A stretch of DNA of 64,000 nucleotides from Halomonas cerina (GTDB taxonomy: Bacteria; Pseudomonadota; Gammaproteobacteria; Pseudomonadales; Halomonadaceae): NCBI RefSeq assembly GCF_014192215.1, contig NZ_JACHXP010000009.1:62001-126000 (forward strand). The letters are read 5' to 3'. How positions within the stretch are numbered: the stretch's first letter is position 1; every line of letters begins with the position of its first letter. Below the pieces are notes generated by a model. It saw only the letters and a program-made list of their open reading frames with translations. It did no database searches and was not told the DNA's origin. Both the position numbers and the translations under genes were made by a program. Below, one piece after another: positions 16,692 through 26,727 of the stretch.

Positions 16692-19325
16692 TCACGCGAG
16701 CGCCTTCTCGACCACCTCATAGACGTTGGGCGAGAGCGTCTCGGCGCGGATACGTTCGAGTTCGGCCTTCATAAGCGCCTGGCGCGTCTCGTCGAAACGG
16801 GCCCAGCGGGTCAGCGGGGTAACCAGCCGGGCGGCGATCTCCGGATTGAGTCGGTTGAGCTCGATCACCGTATCGGCCAGCAGGCGATAGCCTTCCCCAT
16901 CGAGACGATGGAAGTTGACTGGGTTCTGACCGGTAAAGGCGCCGATCAGCGCCCGCACCTTGTTAGGGTTGGTCAATGAGAAGGCCGGGTGGTCCATCAG
17001 GAACTTGACCCGGTCCAGGGCATCCGAGTGTGGCCGAGTGACCTGAATGCTGAACCACTGATCCATGACCAAGGGGTCATGGGCCCACTTCTCGCCGAAG
17101 ACGCGTAGGGCCGGGTCGGCCAGGTCCTCGCGGCTCGAGTGCACCAGCAGGGTCAGGGCCTGGCGCACGTCGGTCATGTTATGGTCGGCCTCGAACTGCT
17201 CGCGGGCCAGGGCGATGCCTGCCTCGTCCTCGATGCTGACCAGGTAGGAGAGCGCCACATTCTTCAGGCTTCGCGTGGCGATCTGCTCGGGCTCCGGCGA
17301 GTAGGGTGCCTCGCTCTGGTTCGCCTCAAAGACCCGCAGGAAGTCGTCGCGCAGGGCCATCGCCAGGGACTGCTTGACGAAGGTCCGGGCGGCATGGATG
17401 GCGTCCACGTCCACCAGCGGCTGCTGTTCGGCGATATAGGCCTCGGAGGGCAGCGTGAGCATCTCGGCGAGTACCGCCTTGTCGTCGGCCTCGAGGGTGA
17501 GCAGGCCGCGGAAGGCCTCCACCACCCGCGGATCCATGACCTTCTCCACGCCGTTGCGATGCGCGGCGATCAGGTCGTCCAAGGCCAGCAGGGCCAGACG
17601 CTGGCCGGCATCCCAGCGGTTGAAGCCGTCCGAGTCATGGGCCTGCAGGAAGGCCAGGTCCTCGCGGGCATAGGGGAAGTGCAACTTGACCGGCGCCGAG
17701 AAGCCGCGCAGCAGCGAGGGCACCGGCGCCTCGCTGACATCGGTGAACAAGAACTCCTGTTCCTCGTCGCACAGGTGAATCACGGCGTCGCTGCCCAGTG
17801 CCTCGCCGTCCAGGGTCAGCGCCAGGTCGCGCCTGCTCTTGGTGCCGACCAGCCCCAGGCGGATCGGGATATGCAGCGGCTGCTTGTCGGGCTGGCCGGG
17901 CGTGGCCGGGGTACGCTGGCGCAGCACCAGACGATACGCGGCATTGGCATAATCGTACTCGCCGTGGGCATCGATCTCCGGGGTGCCGGCCTGGGAATAC
18001 CAGCGCATGAACTGGGTGAGGTCGAGCCCCGAAGCCTCCGCCATGCAGCCCACGAAGTCTTCGATGGTCACCGCCTGACCGTCGAAGCGCTCGAAATATC
18101 GGTCACTGCCGCGCCGGAAGGCCTCCCAGCCCACCAGATTACAGAGCATGCGCACGATCTCGGCGCCCTTCTCGTAGATGGTCAGGGTGTAGAAGTTGCC
18201 GATCTCGATGTAGTGATCCGGGCGCACCGGATGGGCGGTGGGACCGGCATCCTCGGCGAACTGAGCGGTACGGAAGAAGGCGACCTCCTCAATGCGCTTG
18301 ACCGGGGCGGAGTTGGTGTCGGCGGAAAAGCACTGGTCGCGGAAGACCGTGAACCCCTCCTTGAGGGAGAGCTGGAACCAGTCGCGGCAGGTGACGCGGT
18401 TACCCGACCAGTTGTGGAAGTACTCGTGGGCGACGATGCCCTCGACCCGCTGGAAGGCCGCGTCGGTAGCGGTATGCGGATGGGTCAGCACCGCCGCCGA
18501 GTTGAAGATGTTGAGCCCCTTGTTCTCCATAGCCCCCATGTTGAAGTCGTTAACCGCCACGATCATGAAGAGGTCCAGGTCGTACTCGCGACCATAGGTC
18601 TTCTCGTCCCAGCGCATGGCCCGCTTGAGCGAGGCCATAGCGTGGTCGGTCTTGTCGAGATTCTCCTCCTCGACCCAGATCTGCAGGGTCACATCACGCC
18701 CGCTGCGGGTCGTGACACTGTCCTCGACCTTCTTCAGGTCGCCGGCCACCAGCGCGAACAGGTAGCAGGGCTTGGGATACGGATCCTCCCAGGTGACGAA
18801 GTGGCGCCCGCCGGGCAACTCGCCGCGCTCCACCGGATTGCCGTTGGAGAGCAGCACCGGTTCGCGCTCCGCATCGCCGATCACGGTGGTGGAGAAGGTG
18901 GCCATGACGTCGGGCCGATCCGGATAGAAGGTGATGCGCCGGAAGCCCTCGGCCTCGCACTGGGTGCAGTACATGCCGTTCGACTGGTAGAGCCCTTCCA
19001 GGGCGGTGTTGGCCTCCGGGGCGATCTCCACCTCGGTGTCGAGCCGGAAGGCCTCCGGCACCCGGTGCACGGTAAGCCCGCCCTCGGTGAGCGCGTACTC
19101 GTCTTCCCCCAGCGGCTGGCCATCGATGGCGATGGCCTTGAGTGCGAGCTGTTCGCCGTCCAGCATCAGCGGCTCGCCTGCCTGTCGCTCGGGGTGACGC
19201 TCGACATGCAGGCGCGCCTTGACCCGGGTAGCGGAGGGGGCGAGATCGAAGGTCAGCTCGGTGTGGGTCACGCGGTAGGCGGGTGGTCGATAGTCACTCA
19301 AGTGGATCGGTTGTGGTTCGGACAT
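16692..19325 (-). CDS. pepN: Aminopeptidase N (M1 family)
   Basis: An 877-aa cytosolic zinc aminopeptidase that removes N-terminal residues from peptides. The exopeptidase signature GAMEN is present, and HEYFHNWSGNRVTCRDWFQLSLKEG gives the zinc ligands His300 and His304, the catalytic Glu301 and the third ligand about 19 residues later. Length matches E. coli PepN (870). The start at 19325 is chosen over a longer frame because AGGAG lies upstream and MSEPQPIHL aligns with family N-termini. It is monocistronic, facing the palindrome at its 3' end. Confidence 0.97.
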   Translation of the reverse strand: MSEPQPIHLSDYRPPAYRVTHTELTFDLAPSATRVKARLHVERHPERQAGEPLMLDGEQLALKAIAIDGQPLGEDEYALTEGGLTVHRVPEAFRLDTEVEIAPEANTALEGLYQSNGMYCTQCEAEGFRRITFYPDRPDVMATFSTTVIGDAEREPVLLSNGNPVERGELPGGRHFVTWEDPYPKPCYLFALVAGDLKKVEDSVTTRSGRDVTLQIWVEEENLDKTDHAMASLKRAMRWDEKTYGREYDLDLFMIVAVNDFNMGAMENKGLNIFNSAAVLTHPHTATDAAFQRVEGIVAHEYFHNWSGNRVTCRDWFQLSLKEGFTVFRDQCFSADTNSAPVKRIEEVAFFRTAQFAEDAGPTAHPVRPDHYIEIGNFYTLTIYEKGAEIVRMLCNLVGWEAFRRGSDRYFERFDGQAVTIEDFVGCMAEASGLDLTQFMRWYSQAGTPEIDAHGEYDYANAAYRLVLRQRTPATPGQPDKQPLHIPIRLGLVGTKSRRDLALTLDGEALGSDAVIHLCDEEQEFLFTDVSEAPVPSLLRGFSAPVKLHFPYAREDLAFLQAHDSDGFNRWDAGQRLALLALDDLIAAHRNGVEKVMDPRVVEAFRGLLTLEADDKAVLAEMLTLPSEAYIAEQQPLVDVDAIHAARTFVKQSLAMALRDDFLRVFEANQSEAPYSPEPEQIATRSLKNVALSYLVSIEDEAGIALAREQFEADHNMTDVRQALTLLVHSSREDLADPALRVFGEKWAHDPLVMDQWFSIQVTRPHSDALDRVKFLMDHPAFSLTNPNKVRALIGAFTGQNPVNFHRLDGEGYRLLADTVIELNRLNPEIAARLVTPLTRWARFDETRQALMKAELERIRAETLSPNVYEVVEKALA

Positions 19326-19415
19326 CGAGGATGGCTCCTGTCGAGAATTGCCGATCATTGTACGGCGCGTCACACCCGGAGGTGAATGCCAGGAACCGGG
19401 CGCCATACCGCTCGC

Positions 19416-19793
19416 TTACGAATTGATGACCGGCTCGGGGCGGGTCAGGATCCACCCCCCCACCAGACAGAGGCCGGCGATTAGCGAAAGCTTGAGCCAC
19501 CAAAGGCTCACGGTCAGCGCCAGCACCAGCATGGAGACCACCAGCATGGCCGAGGCGAGCCACTTGGCATGGCGAGGGATCGCCCGCTCATCCTCCCAAG
19601 CCAGGACGGCGGGACCGAAGCGGGGATGGCGGCGAATCCAGCCGGCGAAGCGCGGCGATCCCCGAGAGGCGGCCCAGACCGCCAGCAGCATGAAGCAGGT
19701 GGTGGGCAGCAGCGGCAGGAAGGCGCCGATCATCCCCAGCACGAAGCTGATCCCGGCAAGGGTCAGGTAGGCGGCTCGGCGTGCATGAGACAT
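19416..19793 (-). CDS. DUF454 (YbaN-type) inner-membrane protein
   Basis: A 125-aa protein with the DUF454 signature: GMIGAFLPLLPTTCFMLLAVWAASRGSPRF in the first half, and a pair of membrane segments in the second half. Size and motif order match E. coli YbaN. Function unknown. It lies 90 bp upstream of pepN on the same strand and might be co-transcribed with it. Confidence 0.85.
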   Translation of the reverse strand: MSHARRAAYLTLAGISFVLGMIGAFLPLLPTTCFMLLAVWAASRGSPRFAGWIRRHPRFGPAVLAWEDERAIPRHAKWLASAMLVVSMLVLALTVSLWWLKLSLIAGLCLVGGWILTRPEPVINS

Positions 19794-19899
19794 CAGGCGC
19801 TCACTCCCGTGGCGGCGAAGGGCGTTACCTTCATTGAAGCCCAAGGGACACCCCGCTGCCAATGATAGGCGTCAATGGTCGTGCCAGCGGCAGGCTATA

Positions 19900-19936
19900 A
19901 AAGGAGAGCGCCAACGGCCGCAAAGGCCGTTGGCGC
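19900..19936 (-). terminator. Rho-independent terminator after hsp20
   Basis: A 12-bp perfect stem (19908-19919 with 19925-19936) around a 5-nt loop, followed on the minus strand by TCTCCTTTTATA. Confidence 0.88.
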
Positions 19937-19941
19937 CGGAA

Positions 19942-20469
19942 TCAGCCCTTGATGGGAATTTCGCGGCGGTTCGATTTGGCCTCGCCGCTGCGGGGCACCG
20001 TGATAGTGAGCACGCCCTTGTCGAAGGTCGCCTCGATGCCCTCGGGCTTGGCGTCGGAGGGTAGGTCGAGCAGCCGACGGAAGCTTCCATAGGACCGCTC
20101 CACCCGCTGGTAGCGATCATCCTTGGAGGCGCTCTCCTGGCGCTTCTCGCCCTCGATCACCAGGCGCTCCCCGTCGAGGTTCAGCCGGATGTCCTTCTCC
20201 TCGACGCCGGGCACCTCGACGGTAATGAGATAGCTGTCATCTCGCTCGGCGATGTCGAGGCGCGGCCGCAGCAACTCGGGCATGTCACCGAAGCGAGTTT
20301 CCAGGGACGGCAGGCCGAACTGGCGCATCATACCGTCCATCCAGCGGTCCAGCTCCTGGTGCATGCCCGTCACCGGCGACAGCTCACCACGGCGCGGCTC
20401 GCTGCCGACCGGTGCGTCCTGCCCCTCGCTGCGGAACCAGCTCCAGGGAGACCACTTCTGCAGATCCAT
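19942..20469 (-). CDS. Hsp20/alpha-crystallin small heat-shock protein
   Basis: A 175-aa ATP-independent holdase. The alpha-crystallin domain (about residues 70-165) contains PRLDIAERDDSYLITVEVPGVEEKDI, the L-DLPSDAKPEGIEATFDKGVLTITVPR block and the GVLTI motif. The short tail ends REIPIKG, a C-terminal IxI-type anchor used for oligomerisation. It resembles the class annotated as Hsp20 rather than IbpA (longer N-terminus). GGAGGTGACGT precedes the start. A heat-shock type -35 lies about 90 bp upstream, and a terminator follows. Confidence 0.95.
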   Translation of the reverse strand: MDLQKWSPWSWFRSEGQDAPVGSEPRRGELSPVTGMHQELDRWMDGMMRQFGLPSLETRFGDMPELLRPRLDIAERDDSYLITVEVPGVEEKDIRLNLDGERLVIEGEKRQESASKDDRYQRVERSYGSFRRLLDLPSDAKPEGIEATFDKGVLTITVPRSGEAKSNRREIPIKG

Positions 20470-20525
20470 ACGTCACCTCCTGATACGCTATCGTCATCTC
20501 AAGAACCACGTACTGACTGCGTCTT

Positions 20526-20563
20526 GCCTATATAAGTGTGGTGGCACCGGGACGCTTTTCAAG
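20526..20563 (-). promoter_or_regulatory. Sigma-32-like promoter of hsp20
   Basis: Minus strand: CTTGAA at 20558-20563, identical over the 12-mer CTTGAAAAGCGT to the htpG promoter. The -10 is less clear: CCACACTT with a 16-nt spacer, or TTATAT for sigma-70. Confidence 0.55.
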
Positions 20564-20620
20564 TGGAGACGACAGCCGGACTGACCGGGGTCAAGCCGGC
20601 CAAGCGTGACCAGCTGGGGG

Positions 20621-21106
20621 TCAGTCGCGGAAGTTGTCGAACTGCAGGGGCAGGTCCGGCCCCTCCTCGCTCTTGAGCATGGCGATCACCGCCTGCAGGT
20701 CGTCACGCTTCTTGCCGGTCACGCGGACCTTGTCGCCCTGGATCTGGGCCTGGACCTTGAGCTTGGCTGCCTTGATCCGCTTGACGATGTCCTTGGCCTC
20801 CGGCTGGTCGAGCCCCTGCTTGAGCATGACCGTCTGGCGGGCCCGCACGCCGGAGAGCTCGGGCTCCTCGACCTCCATGCAGCGGGGATCGATGCCGCGG
20901 GCGATCAGCCGGTTGCGCAGCACGTCGAGCATCTGCTTGAGCTGGAAGTCGACCTCGGCCTCCAGCTGGACCGTCTCACCGGTGAGTTCGAAGGAGGCGG
21001 TGACGCCCTTGAAGTCGAAGCGCCCCTGGATCTCGCGGTTGGCCTGATCCACGGCGTTGCTGGCTTCGTGCTTGTCGAACTCGGAAACGATATCGAAGGA
21101 GGGCAT
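20621..21106 (-). CDS. yajQ: YajQ-family nucleotide-binding protein
   Basis: A 161-aa protein starting MPSFDIVSEFDKHEASNAVDQ, the hallmark of YajQ (DUF520). It has the usual two RNP-like domains and ends in LPLQFDNFRD. Homologues bind cyclic di-GMP in Xanthomonas and Pseudomonas and act as effectors through a LysR partner; other studies reported nucleic-acid or nucleotide binding. Length is the family norm. It stands alone between hsp20 and a GNAT gene. Confidence 0.95.
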   Translation of the reverse strand: MPSFDIVSEFDKHEASNAVDQANREIQGRFDFKGVTASFELTGETVQLEAEVDFQLKQMLDVLRNRLIARGIDPRCMEVEEPELSGVRARQTVMLKQGLDQPEAKDIVKRIKAAKLKVQAQIQGDKVRVTGKKRDDLQAVIAMLKSEEGPDLPLQFDNFRD

Positions 21107-21161
21107 GGCGGTATCCTGATGGCCGTTAGGAATAGTGGTGAGTAGAGAAAAGGAAAGTCTA

Positions 21162-21644
21162 TCAGCTGGCAGCGCCGATAGCGGCCCTCTCGTCGTCGAC
21201 CAGCGGCAAGGCCATGCGCCAGGCGGCGCAGCCGTCCGCGTAATAATCTTCCAGCCACCCGACCAGGCGAAAGCCCATGCGCCGATAAAGCCCCAAGGCC
21301 ACCCGGTTGTCGGCCCGCACCTCGAGCTGCAGCCGCTCGCAGCCCCGCTGCCGTGCGGCCGTCATCAGCGCCTCGAGCAGGCCACGCCCCAGGCCGGCGC
21401 CACGGGCCCGGGGATGGACACAGAAGGAGTAGAGTCGCGCCCGTCGACTACCCCGGCGGAACAGCAGGGTGCCGTAGCCGAGCAGTCCCGGGTCGCCCTC
21501 GATGACCAGGGTGAGGGCATGGGCACGGTTGACCAAGTGCCAGAGCTGGCGACGCGTGAAGCGATCACCGCTGAAGGCGACCTGCTCCAGGCGGTCGAGT
21601 TCGTCGAGATCCCCCGCTCCGGCAGGGCGAACGGTGGCGTTCAT
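21162..21644 (-). CDS. GNAT-family N-acetyltransferase
   Basis: A 160-aa acetyltransferase. The acetyl-CoA-binding motif A is RARGAGLGRGLLEALMTAARQRGCERLQLEVRADN, and the C-terminal part (ALGLYRRMGFRLVGWLEDYY) is close to the RimI class. The family transfers acetyl from acetyl-CoA to amino groups. It is divergent from a RimK-like ATP-grasp gene, with 154 bp between starts. A GNAT/RimK-like pairing recurs in proteobacteria, sometimes with a C39-type peptidase fused, so the two may act on one substrate. Confidence 0.88.
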   Translation of the reverse strand: MNATVRPAGAGDLDELDRLEQVAFSGDRFTRRQLWHLVNRAHALTLVIEGDPGLLGYGTLLFRRGSRRARLYSFCVHPRARGAGLGRGLLEALMTAARQRGCERLQLEVRADNRVALGLYRRMGFRLVGWLEDYYADGCAAWRMALPLVDDERAAIGAAS

Positions 21645-21798
21645 GATGGGCGCTCCAAGGGCCTTGGCAGGGAGTCTGGTGGCCCTGGGCCTGGCTGTCA
21701 GGGCCTTTCCCCTGAAATCTTTTCACCTTTCAGACGGCTTGTCATGCGCCGCGTTCAGCCTCAAGCTGACGCCGTGACCACCAGAAGGAATCCGCCCC

Positions 21799-23301
21799 AT
21801 GTGTCCCCTGCGCATCGTCGTCGACCGGCTCGAGGACTGGCACCCCTACTACCCCACCGAGGACCTGGTCGCGGCCGACACCTTCCTCGGCCAGCCCCAC
21901 CGTTCCAGCCCGCGCCGGGAGGTCGACCAGGCACGCACCACCCACGTCATCAACCTGTGCGGGGAACTGGACTATCTGGGCACCGGCTATTACGTCTCGC
22001 TGCTCGCCGAGGCGCGTGGCCAACGGGTCCTGCCCAGCGTGGAGACCCTCAACGCCGTGTCACGCAAGGCCATGGTCGATCTGCAGCTGGACACCCTGGC
22101 ACCGCTGCTCGGTGACCTCTCGCGCCAGGGTGCCCTGGCCGGTGATGCCCTGACCCTGCGGGTGCTGTTCGGGGAGTGCCTGGCACCGAACCTGGCCAGA
22201 CTGGCCCGCCTGCTCTTCGAGCGGCTGCCCTGCCCCCTGCTGGAGGCACGGCTGGTGCGGCGTCACAACAGCTGGCGCCTGGCGCGCCTCAAGCCCATCC
22301 GCCTGCGCGATCTTACCACCGAGGAGCAGGACCTCTTTGCCCGAGCGCTGAACCGCCACTCGCGCAAGGTCTGGCGAACCCCCCGGGCGCGGCGGCGCTA
22401 TCGCTTCGATCTGGCCATCCTGGTGGACCCCGACGAGGCCTTGCCGCCCAGCAACCGCGGCGCCCTCAAGGCCTTCATCCGCGCCGGACGCCGGCTGGGC
22501 ATCGACGTCTCGCTGATCACCCGGCACGATGCCGGCCGACTGGCCGAGTTCGACGCCCTCTTCATCCGCGAGACCACCGCCCTGGATCACCATACCTGGC
22601 GCATGGCGAAGCAGGCCGAACACGAGGGGCTGGTGGTGATCGATGCCCCGGGCGACATCCTGCGCTGTACCAACAAGGTCTACTTGCATGCCCTGCTCGA
22701 GACTCGCGGCGTTCCCGCCCCCGAGGGCGTGCTGATCAAGCGCAGCGACCAGGGGCGGCTGACGCGGCTCGCCGAGGGCCTGGCGTTCCCCATGGTGCTC
22801 AAGATCCCGGATGGGGCCTTCTCTCGCGGCGTGGTCAAGATTGCCTCCCGCGAGACACTGGTCCGTGAGGCCGAGCGGCTGTTCGCCTCCTCCGCCCTGC
22901 TGCTGCTCCAGGAGTGGCTACCCACCGAGTTCGACTGGCGTATCGGCGTGCTGGATGGCCAGGTGCTGTTCGCCAGCCGCTACTACATGGCCCGCGGCCA
23001 CTGGCAGATCTACGACCACTCGGGCGGCCGGGTGAAGAGCGGCGCCTTTACCACCCATGCCCCGGAGGACGTTCCCGCGACGGTGATCCGCACCGCGCTC
23101 AAGGCTACCCGACTGATCGGTGATGGCTTCTATGGCGTCGACCTCAAGCAGATCGGCGACCGGGTCGTGGTCATCGAGGTCAACGACAATCCCAACGTGG
23201 ACGCCGGTATCGAGGACGCCGTGCTTGGCCCCGCCCTCTATGAGCGCATCATGAGGGTGTTCCTGATGCGCATGGAGGCTCAGCGGGGCGCCCCCGGCTA
23301 G
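21799..23301 (+). CDS. RimK-family ATP-grasp protein with N-terminal RimK-associated domain
   Basis: A 500-aa protein, much longer than RimK (about 300). Residues 1 to about 200 form the RimK-like ATP-grasp-associated (RLAN) domain (VVDRLEDWHPYYPTEDLVAADTFL, NLCGELDYLGTGYYVSLLAEARG). An ATP-grasp ligase domain follows from about 285 (CTNKVYLHALLETRGVPAPEG, FPMVLKIPDGAFSRGVVKI, LLQEWLPTEFDWRIGVLDG, GDRVVVIEVNDNPNVDAGIED). Such ligases form peptide-like amide bonds using ATP. The substrate is unknown. The stop codon is inside a triple 14-bp repeat. It is divergent from the GNAT gene. Confidence 0.88.
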   Translation: MCPLRIVVDRLEDWHPYYPTEDLVAADTFLGQPHRSSPRREVDQARTTHVINLCGELDYLGTGYYVSLLAEARGQRVLPSVETLNAVSRKAMVDLQLDTLAPLLGDLSRQGALAGDALTLRVLFGECLAPNLARLARLLFERLPCPLLEARLVRRHNSWRLARLKPIRLRDLTTEEQDLFARALNRHSRKVWRTPRARRRYRFDLAILVDPDEALPPSNRGALKAFIRAGRRLGIDVSLITRHDAGRLAEFDALFIRETTALDHHTWRMAKQAEHEGLVVIDAPGDILRCTNKVYLHALLETRGVPAPEGVLIKRSDQGRLTRLAEGLAFPMVLKIPDGAFSRGVVKIASRETLVREAERLFASSALLLLQEWLPTEFDWRIGVLDGQVLFASRYYMARGHWQIYDHSGGRVKSGAFTTHAPEDVPATVIRTALKATRLIGDGFYGVDLKQIGDRVVVIEVNDNPNVDAGIEDAVLGPALYERIMRVFLMRMEAQRGAPG

Positions 23302-23329
23302 GCGCCCCCGGCTAGGCGCCCCCGGCTGA
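23288..23329. repeat. Three tandem copies of a 14-bp unit at the RimK-like gene stop
   Basis: The unit GCGCCCCCGGCTAG occurs three times in a row, the last ending in GA. The TAG of the first copy is the gene's stop codon (23299-23301). The unit is twice seven bases long, which links it in form to the heptad arrays found elsewhere in the window. Confidence 0.85.
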
Positions 23330-23386
23330 CGCCGTCCCGGATCTGGCGTAGGCTGGGACGACTCACGAACAGTCGATGGAGACGAG

Positions 23387-23986
23387 ATGGGCGATCGCGA
23401 CAGCCGCCACCAGCGGGCGATGCAGACACTCAAGGAACGGGTCGACGACAAGGTCGCCGGTGCCACCGAACAACGCGGCCTGCTGCTGGTGTTCACCGGC
23501 AATGGCAAGGGCAAGACCACCGCCGCCTGGGGCACGGTGACCCGTGCGCTGGGCTACGGTTACCGGGTCGGCGTGGTGCAGTTCATCAAGGGGCTCTGGG
23601 AGTGCGGCGAGCGCGCACGACTCGAAACAGACCCGAACCTGGACGTGGCGATCATGGCCACCGGCTTCACCTGGGAGACCCAGAACCGCGAGGCGGATAC
23701 CCGCGCCTGCCGAGAGGTGTGGGCCGAGGCGGAGCGGATGCTCGCCGACCCCGAGGTCTACCTGGTAGTGCTCGACGAGATCACCTACATGCTCAAGTTC
23801 GGCTACCTGGATATCGAAACCGTAACGCGCGCCATCCAGAACCGCCCACCGGAGCAGACGGTGATCATGACCGGACGCAACGCCCACCGGGACCTCATCG
23901 CCATGGCCGATACCGTCACCGAGATGCAAGAGACCCGACACGCCTTCAACGCCGGCCTGCAGGCCCGACGCGGTATCGACTACTGA
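23387..23986 (+). CDS. cobO: Cob(I)yrinic acid a,c-diamide adenosyltransferase
   Basis: A 199-aa CobA/CobO/BtuR-type corrinoid adenosyltransferase that transfers the adenosyl group of ATP to cob(I)alamin in B12 assimilation or salvage. Walker A is GNGKGKTTAAWGT. Also present are the RVGVVQFIKG strand, VLDEITYMLKFGYLD and VIMTGRNAHRDLIAMADTVTEM near the end, all family hallmarks. The C-terminus (HAFNAGLQARRGIDY) is typical. GGAGACGAG overlaps the start. No other cobalamin gene or B12 riboswitch is in the window. Confidence 0.95.
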   Translation: MGDRDSRHQRAMQTLKERVDDKVAGATEQRGLLLVFTGNGKGKTTAAWGTVTRALGYGYRVGVVQFIKGLWECGERARLETDPNLDVAIMATGFTWETQNREADTRACREVWAEAERMLADPEVYLVVLDEITYMLKFGYLDIETVTRAIQNRPPEQTVIMTGRNAHRDLIAMADTVTEMQETRHAFNAGLQARRGIDY

Positions 23987-23991
23987 GACGA

Positions 23992-24017
23992 AGAAGGCGC
24001 CCCGTGGGGCGCCTTCT
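23992..24017. terminator. Bidirectional stem-loop between cobO and purA
   Basis: AGAAGGCGCCCC, GT, then the exact complement: a perfect 12-bp stem between convergent genes. The left flank (GACGA) and right flank (CGTCAT) have no long T-run. Confidence 0.7.
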
Positions 24018-24041
24018 CGTCATCGCGGTTCGATCTCGTCC

Positions 24042-25355
<1,314 letters not shown>

Positions 25356-25392
25356 TCAAAGAAGCCGCCGATGCAGGGTTTTGCCGCCGGCC

Positions 25393-26571
25393 TCACGCCA
25401 GGGGGGAAACCTGCCAGTCGTCACCCAGCTTCACCAGTCGTCGATGGCAGCGATGCCCCTCGGGCCCCGTCCGCTGACCGGGAAGCGCCTGCACCACTCG
25501 CTCGCCACGCTCGCGCAGCACGGCGATGGCCTCGGCCAGGCCCTCTCCCTCGGCCGGGGCCCAGATGCCTCCGTGAGGGGGCTCACCGGGCGCCAGCGTG
25601 GCCAGCAGCTTGAGGTCCATCGAAAAGCCGGTGGCCGGTCGAGCGCGCCCGAAGGCCCGGCCGGTGTCGTCGTAGCGTCCGCCCTTGGCCAGGGCCTGGC
25701 CGTATCCGGGCACATAGGCGGCGAACATCATGCCGGTGTGGTACTGGTAGCCGCGCAACTCGGCCAGGTCGAAATACGGCTCGACCTCGGGGTGCTCGGA
25801 CAGCACACCCTGCTGCAGCGCGCGCAACTGATCGAGCGCCGCCCCGACCGCCGCCGGGGCCTCGGCGAAGGCTTCACGCGCCTCGTCGAGTACTTCCGAG
25901 CCGCCATGCAGCCGCCCGAGCGCCATGAACATCTCCGCCAGGGCGGGGTCGTCGACGCTCTCCGCGACCCGCGCCGCCAGTTCGCCGGGGGACTTCAGCT
26001 CCAGGGCCGCGAACATCGCCCGCTCTTGGTCACGCTCGAGGCCGGCGGCCTGGACCAGACTGCGATAGATGCCGATATGGCCGAGCGCCAGGTGAATCTC
26101 CCCGGCACCGGCGGCGACCAGACTGGCCAGTGCCAAGCGCAGGATCTCCAGATCGGCCTCGAGGCCGGCGTGGCCGAACAGCTCGACCCCCACCTGTACC
26201 GGGCTGCGCCCTCCCTGGAACTGGTCTGCCTTGGCGCGCAGCACGTTGGTGCAGTAGCACAGCCGTACCGGTCCCTGGCGCCTGAGCGAGTGGGCATCCA
26301 TCCGCGCCACCTGGGGGGTGACATCGGCACTGACGCCCATCATGCGGCCAGTGGGCTGATCGGTGAGCTTGAAGGTCTGAAGTTCCAGGTCAGAGCCTGT
26401 CCCGGTGAGCAGCGAGTCGAGAAACTCCACGGGGGGCGGCATCACCTGATCGTAGCCCCAGCAGTGATAGAGGTCGAGCAGCGCCCGGCGCAGCGCCTCC
26501 ATGCGGCTCGCCTGGGGTGGCAGCACCTCGTCCATGCCGTCGGGCAGCAGCCAGCGGTCAGCGATGGTCAT
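25393..26571 (-). CDS. hisZ: ATP phosphoribosyltransferase regulatory subunit HisZ
   Basis: A 392-aa histidyl-tRNA-synthetase-like protein without aminoacylation function. It pairs with short-form HisG to start histidine synthesis. It starts MTIADRWLLPDGMDEVLPPQA, then has motif-2-like elements (VTPQVARMDAHSL, LCYCTNVLRAK). A HisS-type anticodon-binding domain is absent. The hisZ-purA pairing is typical of gammaproteobacteria that carry HisG-short; hisG itself is not in the window. The start at 26571 was preferred over a longer frame reaching into the hflC terminator region. Confidence 0.93.
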   Translation of the reverse strand: MTIADRWLLPDGMDEVLPPQASRMEALRRALLDLYHCWGYDQVMPPPVEFLDSLLTGTGSDLELQTFKLTDQPTGRMMGVSADVTPQVARMDAHSLRRQGPVRLCYCTNVLRAKADQFQGGRSPVQVGVELFGHAGLEADLEILRLALASLVAAGAGEIHLALGHIGIYRSLVQAAGLERDQERAMFAALELKSPGELAARVAESVDDPALAEMFMALGRLHGGSEVLDEAREAFAEAPAAVGAALDQLRALQQGVLSEHPEVEPYFDLAELRGYQYHTGMMFAAYVPGYGQALAKGGRYDDTGRAFGRARPATGFSMDLKLLATLAPGEPPHGGIWAPAEGEGLAEAIAVLRERGERVVQALPGQRTGPEGHRCHRRLVKLGDDWQVSPLA

Positions 26572-26671
26572 GTCATGTCGTCCTGCAGCACGATGAATGG
26601 CCCGGGAAGCGGCCACCGGCGAATGGCATCTCGCCATGCCCGGCCGCTCACCCTTCACGGGAAGAGGCCAC

Positions 26672-26696
26672 AAAAAAACCGGGCCACGCCCGGTTT
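26672..26696 (-). terminator. Rho-independent terminator after hflC
   Basis: On the minus strand: AAACCGGGC, GTG loop, GCCCGGTTT then TTTTG. A 9-bp perfect stem with a T-run separates the hfl genes from hisZ-purA. Confidence 0.93.
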
Positions 26697-26727
26697 CAGG
26701 AGTCTATCACGTTTGCGCGCCTGATGA

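Noticed and set aside
17139..19385. 748-codon frame opposite pepN
   Set aside because: Antisense shadow of pepN with no recognisable domain.
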